A DNA stretch of 10,039 bases, from contig VGRA01000054.1 of assembly GCA_016875515.1 (NCBI GenBank), positions 1 to 10,039 of the forward strand. Reading direction: 5' to 3'. Source of the DNA: Deltaproteobacteria bacterium. Its GTDB lineage: Bacteria > Myxococcota > Myxococcia > Myxococcales > Myxococcaceae. This document shows positions 1 through 6,453 of the stretch, piece after piece; the first letter of the stretch is position 1; every line of letters begins with the position of its first letter. A program made the position numbers and the translations under genes. A model generated the notes under the pieces. The model worked only from the letters and a program-made list of their open reading frames with translations, ran no database searches and had not been told where the DNA came from.

Positions 1-2
1 CC

Positions 3-1046
3 ATGCGCTCGCTCAGCCCCTCCTTCCTGGCCCAGCTCGCCGTGACCTCGGACGAGCTGCGGACCGTATCCCTGCTCGGTCGGTTTCGTGGGCGGCAGGA
101 CTTGTGGACGCTCCGGGTCCCCGAGGTGCTGACGGGGCTGCGTGACCTGGCGATCGTGGAGTCGACCGAGTCGTCCAACCGCATCGAGGGCATCGTGGCC
201 AGGTCCGGACGCGTCCGGGACATCGTGCTTCGGGATGCCACGCCGCGCGATCGCTCCGAGCAGGAGATCGCCGGCTACCGCGAGGCGCTCCAGCTCATCC
301 ACGAGCAGGCCGAGGAGATGCCGCTGTCCACGAACCTCGTCCTGCAGCTGCACGGCCTGCTGTACCGGTACTCGACCGACGAGGGGGGGCGGTGGAAAGG
401 CGTGGACAACACCCTCGTCGAGCATGGCCCGGACGGAACGGTGCGCGAGCGGTTCGTACCGGTGAAGGCCCTTGCGACCCCCCAGGCGATGACCGACCTC
501 GTCGACAGTTACCGACAGGCCCAGCAACAGGGCGTCGATCCCCTGCTCTCGGTGCCGCTCGCCGTGCTGGACTTCCTCTGCATCCACCCGTTCCGCGACG
601 GCAACGGACGCGTGTCACGGCTCTTGACGCTCCTGCTGCTTTCCCAGCACGGCTACGACGTGGGGCGCTACGTCAGCCTCGAGCGGATCACGGAGCAGTC
701 CAAGGACGCCTACTACGGCGCACTGGAGCGGAGCTCGCAGGGATGGCACGAGGGGCGGCATGACGTGCACCCCTGGCTGCGCTGCTTCTGGGGCACGCTC
801 ACGGCTGCTTACAACGAGCTCGAGGAACGCGTCGGCACGGCCACGACAGGCAGGGGTTCCAAGACCGAGCGGGTGCGCAGTGCCGTGTCCCGGAAGAGCC
901 AGGCGTTTGCCATTTCTGTGATTGAGCACGATTGTCCAGACATCAGCCGCGAGCACATCCGGAAGGTGCTGACCCAACTTCGCGCCGAGGGCCTGGTGGA
1001 CATGGAAGGGGCAGGCCGCGGGGCGGTATGGCGCTGGAAGGGATAG
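3..1046 (+). CDS. Fic family protein AMPylase with C-terminal winged helix
   Basis: Fic proteins usually transfer AMP from ATP to a hydroxyl side chain of a target protein. The 347-residue product has a Fic N-terminal region (about 20-65) containing SSNRIEG at 57-63. This fits the (S/T)xxxE(G/N) inhibitory helix of class II Fic proteins, with E62 as the residue expected to block productive ATP binding. The complete Fic motif HPFRDGNGR lies at 195-203, with H195 as predicted catalytic base. Residues about 286-345 look like a winged helix (SREHIRKVLTQLRAEGLV), common in free-standing bacterial Fic proteins. The length is typical. The ATG lies only two bases inside the window, so an upstream start cannot be excluded, although the N-terminus (MRSLSPSFLAQL) looks natural. 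The next gene begins 34 bases downstream but is unrelated. Fic identity is secure; the target and any toxin role are unknown. Confidence 0.93.
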   Translation: MRSLSPSFLAQLAVTSDELRTVSLLGRFRGRQDLWTLRVPEVLTGLRDLAIVESTESSNRIEGIVARSGRVRDIVLRDATPRDRSEQEIAGYREALQLIHEQAEEMPLSTNLVLQLHGLLYRYSTDEGGRWKGVDNTLVEHGPDGTVRERFVPVKALATPQAMTDLVDSYRQAQQQGVDPLLSVPLAVLDFLCIHPFRDGNGRVSRLLTLLLLSQHGYDVGRYVSLERITEQSKDAYYGALERSSQGWHEGRHDVHPWLRCFWGTLTAAYNELEERVGTATTGRGSKTERVRSAVSRKSQAFAISVIEHDCPDISREHIRKVLTQLRAEGLVDMEGAGRGAVWRWKG

Positions 1047-1080
1047 CCGGCGGCGGCCGCGTCCACCTGCAAGCAATCCC

Positions 1081-1659
1081 ATGCCCCTCACCGCCGCGCT
1101 CTCGCTCCTGCTGTTGTCCCAGGCGACCGCCCAACGTCCGCCCGACCTCGAGCGGATGCGGGCTGTCCTCGACGCGGCGTACGCGAAGCGCCCTTCCCTG
1201 CAGGCGCTGCGGGCGCTCAAGCAGGGTCCTGTCGCTGGCTCGTTGGAGGAGGACCTCACCACGCATGACTGGCTCGTGGCGGGCGCGTGGTCCTGGGTGG
1301 ACCGGGATGCCGCCGAGTACACCCGCGCCCGGGAGCAGAGCCCGTATGTCTGGCTCCGCTACCTCCCGGACGGCAGAGAGCTCCGCTTCCGCTTTGAGCC
1401 GGGCGCAGGCGCCATCCGGCAGGAACTGGACAGGAGCCCTCCCCGGCACGTGGTGAAGGTGGAGCGCCGGCGCGGGCGCACCTGGCTCGTCACCCTCCAT
1501 CCGGACGAGGGGGAGCAGCAATACATCCGCGTCGTCTCCTACGTCCAGGGCGTGCTGGTGCTCGAGGTCACCCGGGGAGGAACGCCCTCCTCCCGGGACG
1601 CGGACTTCCGCACCGTGCGCGTGGCCATGCCCCGCATGCCCGAGTCCGCGGGACGGTAG
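1081..1659 (+). CDS. secreted protein of unknown function
   Basis: The 192-residue product starts with a hydrophobic signal-peptide-like segment (MPLTAALSLLLLSQATA), with a likely signal peptidase I site after ATA (15-17) or one residue later. No cysteine follows, so it is probably a periplasmic or exported soluble protein rather than a lipoprotein. The mature part begins with a charged helical stretch. It then gives alternating short strands (VWLRYLPDGRELRFRFEP, HVVKVERRRGRTWLVTLHP, YIRVVSYVQGVLVLEVTR) that suggest a small beta-rich fold. I recognise no family motif. There is no good Shine-Dalgarno sequence before the ATG at 1081, but the signal peptide and the lack of an earlier in-frame start support it. 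It follows the Fic gene by 34 bases on the same strand and may be cotranscribed. A hairpin lies about 25 bases after the stop. Confidence 0.75.
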   Translation: MPLTAALSLLLLSQATAQRPPDLERMRAVLDAAYAKRPSLQALRALKQGPVAGSLEEDLTTHDWLVAGAWSWVDRDAAEYTRAREQSPYVWLRYLPDGRELRFRFEPGAGAIRQELDRSPPRHVVKVERRRGRTWLVTLHPDEGEQQYIRVVSYVQGVLVLEVTRGGTPSSRDADFRTVRVAMPRMPESAGR

Positions 1660-1683
1660 CGGACCGGGACCATTGCCTCGCCG

Positions 1684-1709
1684 CACGCCCCCATGGTGTC
1701 AGGGGCGTG
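1684..1709 (+). terminator. perfect 8-bp inverted repeat, possible terminator or operator
   Basis: CACGCCCC at 1684-1691 and GGGGCGTG at 1702-1709 are exact reverse complements around a 10-base loop, between the secreted-protein gene and the toxin-antitoxin fusion gene. No T-run follows, so it is not a textbook intrinsic terminator. It could be a terminator of the GC-rich kind or, because it lies 40-65 bases before the start of an HTH-encoding gene, an operator for that protein. The structure is seen directly; the role is inferred. Confidence 0.35.
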
Positions 1710-1748
1710 TGAGACAACCCTGTGCAGTTGGGTGGCGGGGAGGTGGGG

Positions 1749-2183
1749 ATGGGTGCGGGGGATGGGCGATTCACAATTGGCTTCTACGTGGACCCGTGGG
1801 GCCGGTCCGTTTTCGAGGACTGGGTCCAGACGCTGACGGATGAGCAGTCCGAGGCGCTCCTCGCAGCCCTCGAGGCGTCCCTCGGTCGCCTTGGCATTGC
1901 AGTGTGTGGCAGCGAGTTCGGGAAGCCACTGGGGCACGGGTTGTTCGGGTTCCGCCACCTCGCGGCCGAGTGCATCCGCCTCAGGCAGGAGGCCGGCCTG
2001 TCCCAGCGGGCGCTCGCCCGGGCGTCTGGCGTTCCACAGAGCGAAATCAGCCGGATGGAGCGGGGCCTGGCCAACCCTACCTGGCGGACGCTCGAGGCGG
2101 TGGCACGTGCCTCGGGCATGACGCTGGCGTTTGTTCCGCTGCCGAAGCGGGAGAGGCCGCGCCGCGGTTCGCGGGCACGCTGA
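1749..2183 (+). CDS. fusion of HigB/Gp49-type toxin N-terminal half to Xre-family HTH antitoxin
   Basis: I chose the ATG at 1749 because GGGGAGGTG ends just upstream; an earlier in-frame GTG at 1722 would add nine glycine-rich residues. Of 144 residues, about 10-69 read like the first half of a phage-derived Gp49/HigB-type RelE-fold toxin: a strand (FTIGFYVD), two helices (FEDWVQTLTDEQSEALLAAL) and the typical KPLGHGLFGFR. In such toxins the remaining strands, with the RNase residues, should follow. Instead the frame runs at residue 69/70 straight into an antitoxin-like Xre helix-turn-helix (LRQEAGLSQRALARASGV, then SEISRMERGLANPTW) and the usual antitoxin ending TLAFVPLP. A basic tail closes it. 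The toxin half lacks the catalytic core and is predicted inactive; the HTH looks intact and may still bind DNA. An in-frame deletion across a higBA pair would produce this. A genuine fused regulator is the alternative. Confidence 0.82.
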   Translation: MGAGDGRFTIGFYVDPWGRSVFEDWVQTLTDEQSEALLAALEASLGRLGIAVCGSEFGKPLGHGLFGFRHLAAECIRLRQEAGLSQRALARASGVPQSEISRMERGLANPTWRTLEAVARASGMTLAFVPLPKRERPRRGSRAR

Positions 2184-2254
2184 GCGGTAGCCTGGTCCGG
2201 GAGTCCGGCGCCCTGATTGCGGTCATACGGCCACTGGCTTCAAGCAACCGACGG

Positions 2255-2273
2255 GTGGGCCTCTCAGGCCCGC
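2255..2273. terminator. hairpin between convergent genes, overlapping a stop codon
   Basis: GTGGGCCT (2255-2262) can pair with AGGCCCGC (2266-2273) around a three-base loop, with one G-T wobble. It lies between the convergent fusion gene (ending 2183) and the nucleotidyltransferase gene, whose stop codon (minus strand, 2264-2266) is inside the hairpin. There is no adjacent T-run on either strand. It may act as a weak bidirectional terminator or 3' end stabiliser. Confidence 0.35.
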
Positions 2274-3103
2274 AGCTTGAACACCGAGCCAAACCCGCTC
2301 CGGAGACCTGCGAGGAGTTGCTCCGGCGTGGGAGCATTGACGCGGGTTGCAGCCATCTGCGCGGCACGCCTCGTGAGGTCGCCAACCCCGCCCAGTTCTG
2401 ACCGGGCGCGCTTCTCGAAGGAGCGCACGTGGCCTTTCACCATCTGGTGCCGGAGGTCGGTCCAGGTGCTCGCCAGTCCGTCCAGCGAGTCTGCGAAGAG
2501 CGCGAACGTGTCATGGATGTACAGCAGGTCCTTGGCCCTCTTTGCGGGCGGACGCCGAGGCAGCACCAGGATCTTCTGGACGATGTACGAGACCGGGTTC
2601 GGGACCCGGACCGTCCTCCTGCGGGACACCGGGAAGCCGTTCTTGCGGGCGAGCGTGACCGTCCATGGGGAAGTCAGGAGAAGTTCCACGTGCCGGAGTT
2701 TCTGGGCGGTGACGCCGCCTACCCGCGTGGTCGCGTCCCGGGTCCCGTCCCGCCTGTACTCACCGCCCACCAGCGGGGAGAGGAACTCAAGGTAGAAGCC
2801 CCCAGCGTCATCCCCCAGGACGTACTCGGAGATGGGGGGACGGTGGTCGCTCGAGAGCTCTTCCCGGAAGCCCGCGGAGACAAGGCACTCGGCGATCGGC
2901 CTCGGGCCGGGTGCCAGGCCCTGGGGCGCCGCCACGTCCGCGTCCTCGGTGTGCAGGACCTCGAACGGAAGGGGAACGGCCTCCGGGCGCAGCGTGTAGA
3001 GGAAGTGCGCCCAGCCTCCGACGAACACGAGGTCGTCGAGGTAAGGCTCGAGCGCCTCCACGGCTCGGGCAAGGGACTCGAAGTCGCGCAGCGAATCCCT
3101 CAT
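2264..3103 (-). CDS. nucleotidyltransferase-fold protein, AbiEii/GSU2403-like, partner of AbiEi-like protein
   Basis: The 279-residue product opens with a helix and then VFVGGWAHFLYTLRP (about 26-40). This is the GG motif of minimal nucleotidyltransferases in the GGW form seen in AbiEii/MenT-like and GSU2403-like proteins. TEDADVA (52-58) follows as the candidate metal-binding DxD. A lysine-rich segment, VQKILV...KRAKDLLYIHD (175-198), matches the later conserved lysine/KD region of such proteins. The ATG at 3103 overlaps the upstream gene's TGA as ATGA, so translation is probably coupled; an in-frame extension to 3208 would overlap that gene heavily and is rejected. Family members transfer nucleotides to tRNA or protein targets, and in AbiE systems this partner is the toxin. 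Here the toxin role is inferred from gene order and fold. A housekeeping nucleotidyltransferase is possible. Confidence 0.8.
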   Translation of the reverse strand: MRDSLRDFESLARAVEALEPYLDDLVFVGGWAHFLYTLRPEAVPLPFEVLHTEDADVAAPQGLAPGPRPIAECLVSAGFREELSSDHRPPISEYVLGDDAGGFYLEFLSPLVGGEYRRDGTRDATTRVGGVTAQKLRHVELLLTSPWTVTLARKNGFPVSRRRTVRVPNPVSYIVQKILVLPRRPPAKRAKDLLYIHDTFALFADSLDGLASTWTDLRHQMVKGHVRSFEKRARSELGGVGDLTRRAAQMAATRVNAPTPEQLLAGLRSGFGSVFKLRA

Positions 3104-4218
3104 GGCTCGGGCTCTCCCGGTGCGAGGGCCGGCGCCAACACCCGGCGCCACAGCACGGCGGCCTGCTCTGCGCCCCGCGTGGGCTCTGCCGAGACATCCA
3201 GCCAGCACTGGATGGCATCCGCCACCGGCACGCCCTTCCGCAGGACTGCCGCCCGGAAGACGGACTCGGGCCAGCGTGCCACCTGGACCACCACGTCAGG
3301 TGTCTGTCCTTTCTCTGCGACCACGAGCCCCAGGGCTTCGAGCAAGGACGGCGACGCATGGCGGACGTACACGTGGAGCGGCGCCCCCCGGACATGGCCA
3401 AGCCCCAGCGCGTCGCAGGCCGCGAAGAGGCCCAGGCACGCGGACGGCTCGGGCTGCTGGCCCCATTGCGCCGCGAGTGCCTCCTCGAGCCGGGCACGGG
3501 GCTTCCTGCCAGCGAGAATCCACCTGGCCCCCAGGCGCCGTTGAGGGCGCTGGCTTGCGGCGCGCCACCGTGCCAGGAGCTCCGGGACGAGCACGACTTG
3601 CCCCGAGCCCCCCAGGTGCCCGGCATCCTGGAGCGCACGGTGAAGCCGCCAGGCCGCCGGGACTGAAACCCCGCCCCGTTGCGCAAGTTCCGTGGCCGAG
3701 CGGACGGGCGCGCTCGGGATGGACAACATCCGCTCCGGGAGCGCCCGCCCGACCAGCACCTTGAGGAGCCACTGGTTGAGGTCAGAGAAGATGTCCGGCG
3801 TGCGGGCGCTTCCGCCCCGCTGCCTGGGAGGCCTGACCGGCTCCTTCCCGGCAGACTCGAGCCCCAGCCCCTTGAGGCGGACGAGCCCCCGGTCATCCAC
3901 GCAGCCGAACGGCTGCCCCGGAGCGACCTCCGCGGCGTATGCCTCGAGCGCGCCCGCCATCGCGGGCGAGATGACCGGTGCGCTGACCAGGGCCAGGAAC
4001 GGACCGCGCGCGGACGCTCGCCCCCGGAGGATGGCGTCGGCCAGCAGCGCCTGGAGGATGGCCCGGCGGGCATCCCCGGACCGGCGGTGGAAGATGGGTA
4101 GTCGCCGGGTCCCCCGGGTCATCCAGTGCGAGGCAGGCTCCTGGCCCGGACGCAGGGACCAGCCCGCGGACTGGAGCGCCGCCGCGAGCGCCGGGGAAAG
4201 AGCGGGGGGGTGGGTCAT
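3100..4218 (-). CDS. AbiEi-type antitoxin/transcriptional regulator of a type IV toxin-antitoxin-like pair
   Basis: The 372-residue product resembles long AbiEi-family proteins. The N-terminal domain contains FLALVSAPVISPAMAGALEAYA (about 74-95) and then CVDDRGLVRLKG, corresponding to the region that in relatives reads like 'apyiSpesa...DlsGN'. The residues around that position are not well conserved here. A winged helix spans about 145-215 (ATELAQRGGVSVPAAWRLHRAL). The C-terminus has LRKGVPVADAIQCWLDV and then TRGAEQAAVLWRRVL (327-361), the usual AbiEi 'PVvDpIQlylDL...rGeeAA' signature. The gene overlaps its NTase partner by four bases (ATGA). I chose the ATG at 4218; starts at 4260 and 4278 are possible but would put an AT-rich, promoter-like patch inside the gene. 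In AbiE systems this protein represses its own operon and counteracts the nucleotidyltransferase; both roles are inferred here. Confidence 0.76.
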   Translation of the reverse strand: MTHPPALSPALAAALQSAGWSLRPGQEPASHWMTRGTRRLPIFHRRSGDARRAILQALLADAILRGRASARGPFLALVSAPVISPAMAGALEAYAAEVAPGQPFGCVDDRGLVRLKGLGLESAGKEPVRPPRQRGGSARTPDIFSDLNQWLLKVLVGRALPERMLSIPSAPVRSATELAQRGGVSVPAAWRLHRALQDAGHLGGSGQVVLVPELLARWRAASQRPQRRLGARWILAGRKPRARLEEALAAQWGQQPEPSACLGLFAACDALGLGHVRGAPLHVYVRHASPSLLEALGLVVAEKGQTPDVVVQVARWPESVFRAAVLRKGVPVADAIQCWLDVSAEPTRGAEQAAVLWRRVLAPALAPGEPEP

Positions 4219-4575
4219 TTCTTGAACAGGATAAATTCCGCGGACAGGAAAGTCGAGCATCGGGGCCGGCAGGGCCACGCACGTCAGCGGCCTCCGTTGT
4301 CCGAGTCCATGCGCGGGGTCGACGCGGCAACTGACCGCGAAGTGAGCACCCTCCCATGGTTGGTACTCAATCCAGCCCCGGGTACGCCCATATGGCCGAA
4401 CCCATCGTCACGATCGTCCTCAGTCGGTGACCAGCGGCGTGTCCCGGACGCGCGAGGCGTCTGCCTCGCCTTTCAGGGTACGCGCAGTCGGCCGAGCGTG
4501 CGGCCTGGCACGCTCGGGGGTAGGCACCTTCCCCTCCGGAGAACGCTCGAGGCGACGGCCGCGGGCGACTGGGGT
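4219..4575. other. intergenic stretch without a supported gene
   Basis: No reading frame here has convincing codon use, a start or a recognisable domain. A 12-codon ORF follows the ATG near 4391 and is too short to credit. One plus-strand frame around 4480-4570 reads GLARSGVGTFPSGE, which faintly recalls the recognition-helix region of an Xre antitoxin. It is out of frame with the clearer antitoxin tail that follows, so the stretch may be the decayed upstream part of a toxin-antitoxin locus. That link is weak. Confidence 0.4.
4226..4249 (-). promoter_or_regulatory. AT-rich patch with direct repeat upstream of the AbiEi-like gene
   Basis: In an otherwise GC-rich region, the bases just before the chosen AbiEi-like start contain an A/T island (minus strand GGAATTTATCC). 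It is flanked by two copies of TCCTGT (plus-strand ACAGGA at 4226-4231 and 4244-4249), 18 bases apart. It lies 8-31 bases before the ATG, where a promoter and an autoregulatory site would be expected. AbiEi proteins are known to bind repeats in their own promoters. That this is such a site is a guess from position and composition. Confidence 0.3.
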
Positions 4576-4686
4576 TGGCCGTCGGATGCTCGGACGATCC
4601 ACTCCGTTGACCACGCCCTCGGGTTGACGCTCGGCTTCATCCCGGAGCCCACGGGGCGCCCGCGCCGGCGTTCACGGAGGGATTGA
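4576..4686 (+). pseudogene. orphan C-terminal remnant of an Xre/HigA-type antitoxin
   Basis: This stretch encodes about 36 residues ending at a TGA. It contains RTIHSVDHALGLTLGFIPEP and then a basic tail with RPRRRSRRD. It aligns with the end of the fusion protein at 1749-2183 (RTLEAVARASGMTLAFVPLP, then RPRRGSRAR). About 11 of 23 positions are identical across the last helix and strand, and both tails share RPRR-S-R. No intact helix-turn-helix, start codon or ribosome binding site precedes it in the same frame. It therefore looks like the surviving end of a second, decayed higA-like gene, paralogous to the one 2.5 kb away. Chance similarity over such a short segment is possible but the match is ordered and includes the tail. 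Confidence 0.55.
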
Positions 4687-4713
4687 CGCGTCGGTGCGCA
4701 GGTCCTGCCCGTG

Positions 4714-4730
4714 CGTGATGCCCAATCACG
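4714..4730 (-). terminator. hairpin overlapping the stop codon of the GHL10 gene
   Basis: CGTGAT (4714-4719) and ATCACG (4725-4730) form a perfect 6-bp stem with a five-base loop. The stop codon of the minus-strand hydrolase gene (4726-4728) lies inside the stem. No T-run follows, so its strength as a terminator is doubtful. It resembles the hairpin at 2255-2273, which also contains a stop codon. Confidence 0.35.
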
Positions 4731-6291
4731 GCACCAGGATGCGCACCCCGGGGCTCTCACCGCCGCCGCGGCCCACGGCGCTGACGGCCCAGGTGCCCCG
4801 CTCCACGGTGAAGGAGGACTGCGGGCCGCCCCGCACCGCGGCGAGCTCCCACTGGCCCGACTGCCGCTCCCGGTACAGCGCGTGGAAGCGCACCTGCAGC
4901 GGCTGGGGGCTCGTCACGGTCAGCGTGGTGCCCTGCAAGGTGAGCAGCGGCGGCGCGGGCGGTACCGCGGCCCCTGCGCGGGGCACGGCCGGCGGGAGGG
5001 CGGGGGCGGCGTACAGTTCCTTGCCGGTCAGGTCCGCCACCCCGAGCAGGTTGGACCGGAAGTTCGCCGCGCGGAAGTGGATGGCCCCGAGCGAGCCCTG
5101 GCCGCGCAAGCTGCGCGCGTACTCCAGTTGCGCGCGGTACTCGGCCAGCGTCCACGCGGCCGTGGTGCCCAGCCGGTACGTGGCGTGCCCCACGAACAGG
5201 TGGCGCCCCCCCACCGTGCCGCCGGCCCACCAGGCCGCCAGCTTCTGGAAGTCCTGCGCCGGGCAGCTGCTGCACGCCGTCCCGGTGGGCCAGTACAGCT
5301 GCGGGGAGAGGTAGTCCACCCAGCCCTGGTTCATCCACGTCACCGCGTCACAGGAGATGACGTCGTACGCGGACAGGCCGCTGATGCCTGCCGGCGTCCC
5401 GCTCTTCCAGATGCCGAACGGCGAGATGCCGAAGCGGACGTGGGGATGCTCGGCTTGCACCAGCTCCATCACCTCGCGCACGAGCGTGTTGACGTTGTCC
5501 CGCCGCCAGTCCGCCCGGGACAGCGTTCCGCCATCCGCCTGGTACGCCGCGTAGGTGTCCGCGTCCGGGAAGGGGGTCCGGTCCGCGTCCGGGTAGGGGT
5601 AGAAGTAGTCGTCGAAGTGCAGGCCGTCCACGTCGTAGCGGGACAGCAGGTCCGCCACCACCGCCTCCAGGTGGGCGCGCACCGCCGGGGCGCCGGGGTC
5701 CATCACCACCTTGCCGTCGTAGGTGATGGCCACCTCCGCGAGCACCTTCGTCACGTGGTTGGGGGCGGCCTGGACGCTGCTGCTGACCAGGCCCCGGTAG
5801 GGGTTCATCCAGGCGTGCACCTCCATGCCCCGCGAATGGGCCAGGACCAGGAGCTCTTCCAGCGGATCCCAGCCTGGATCCCTTCCCTGCGTGCCGGACA
5901 GGAAGCGGCTCCAGGGGGCCAGCTGCGTCTCGTACAGGGCGTCCCCTTCCGGGCGGACCTGGAAGAACAGCGCGTTCATCCCGGCGTCCGCGAGCCCGTC
6001 CACGAGCGAGGCCAGCGAGGCCCGGCCGGCGTCCGGCGTCAGCGTGCCGCTGGGCGGCCAGTCCAGGTTGCTGACGGTGGCAATCCACGCCCCGCGCAGC
6101 TCGCGCGGGTGGGCCACCGGGACGAGCGCGTCCCCTTCCCCGCCGCCGTCCGGGAGGCCACCTGGAAGGCCGCCGTCGGAGCCCGCCTCGCCCGCGTCCG
6201 CCGTCCCCCCGTCCGGAAGCTCCGAGGCGGTGCCGCCGCAGGCAGCGAGGGACAAGGACAGGACGGCCAGGACGACACGCAGGGGGCTCAC
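4726..6291 (-). CDS. GHL10/DUF187-family glycoside hydrolase-like lipoprotein
   Basis: The 521-residue product begins with a lipoprotein signal (LSLSLAAC), the lipidated cysteine being C18. A disordered G/D/E-rich linker follows (about 19-58), typical of surface-anchored myxobacterial enzymes. The catalytic-type domain has the DUF187 (GHL10) landmarks in order: RGAWIATVSNLDWP (66-79), ALFFQVRPEGDALY (107-120), HAWMNPYR (159-166), VDGLHFDDYFYPYP (221-234), FGISPFGIW (287-295) and DYLSPQLYWP (326-335). This is a TIM-barrel of the GH-like superfamily; the acidic D227/D228 pair is a candidate for the active site. A C-terminal beta domain (about 435-521) may bind carbohydrate. The start is the GTG at 6291, with no clear Shine-Dalgarno sequence but a well-placed lipobox. 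Relatives are linked to peptidoglycan or polysaccharide cleavage, so a cell-wall role is likely; the substrate is not evident. Confidence 0.93.
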   Translation of the reverse strand: MSPLRVVLAVLSLSLAACGGTASELPDGGTADAGEAGSDGGLPGGLPDGGGEGDALVPVAHPRELRGAWIATVSNLDWPPSGTLTPDAGRASLASLVDGLADAGMNALFFQVRPEGDALYETQLAPWSRFLSGTQGRDPGWDPLEELLVLAHSRGMEVHAWMNPYRGLVSSSVQAAPNHVTKVLAEVAITYDGKVVMDPGAPAVRAHLEAVVADLLSRYDVDGLHFDDYFYPYPDADRTPFPDADTYAAYQADGGTLSRADWRRDNVNTLVREVMELVQAEHPHVRFGISPFGIWKSGTPAGISGLSAYDVISCDAVTWMNQGWVDYLSPQLYWPTGTACSSCPAQDFQKLAAWWAGGTVGGRHLFVGHATYRLGTTAAWTLAEYRAQLEYARSLRGQGSLGAIHFRAANFRSNLLGVADLTGKELYAAPALPPAVPRAGAAVPPAPPLLTLQGTTLTVTSPQPLQVRFHALYRERQSGQWELAAVRGGPQSSFTVERGTWAVSAVGRGGGESPGVRILVP

Positions 6292-6372
6292 GCAGAGCGG
6301 GTGTAATGGGCGGTGCGGAACCGCGTCCAGCGGCGGTCACGTTCCCGTCTCCCCCGCGCGGCACCGGGGCGG

Positions 6373-6401
6373 TTGCGGCCGCGGGGACCGGACGTTAGCC
6401 T
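6373..6401 (+). promoter_or_regulatory. possible sigma-70-type promoter of the SPFH gene
   Basis: TTGCGG (6373-6378) and TAGCCT (6396-6401) are 17 bases apart and lie about 50 bases before the SPFH start, inside the 162-base divergent region shared with the hydrolase gene. They match the consensus boxes only partly. The same TAG(C/G)CT hexamer occurs as TAGGCT at 7290-7295 before the next gene. This is a positional inference. Confidence 0.3.
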
Positions 6402-6453
6402 TCCCCGACAAAGGCCGGTGCCCCACAGGCCGGACGGGGCCGTGAGAGGGACC

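Noticed and set aside
3104..3208. 35-codon upstream extension of the NTase gene
   Set aside because: It would overlap the AbiEi-like gene by more than 100 bases, whereas the ATG at 3103 gives a standard ATGA overlap and a family-like N-terminus.
2429..3544. Plus-strand frame of 371 codons across the AbiEi-like/NTase operon
   Set aside because: Recognisable domains and the ATGA overlap are on the minus strand; this frame is an antisense by-product.
4126..4686. A full 186-residue plus-strand gene ending in the antitoxin-like tail
   Set aside because: Its first half is antisense to the AbiEi-like gene and its middle has no domain; only the last 36 or so codons look like a real coding remnant.
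4711..6306. Long plus-strand open frame (531 codons) opposite the GHL10 gene
   Set aside because: The minus-strand frame has the lipobox and all DUF187 motifs; the plus-strand translation is low-complexity and has none.
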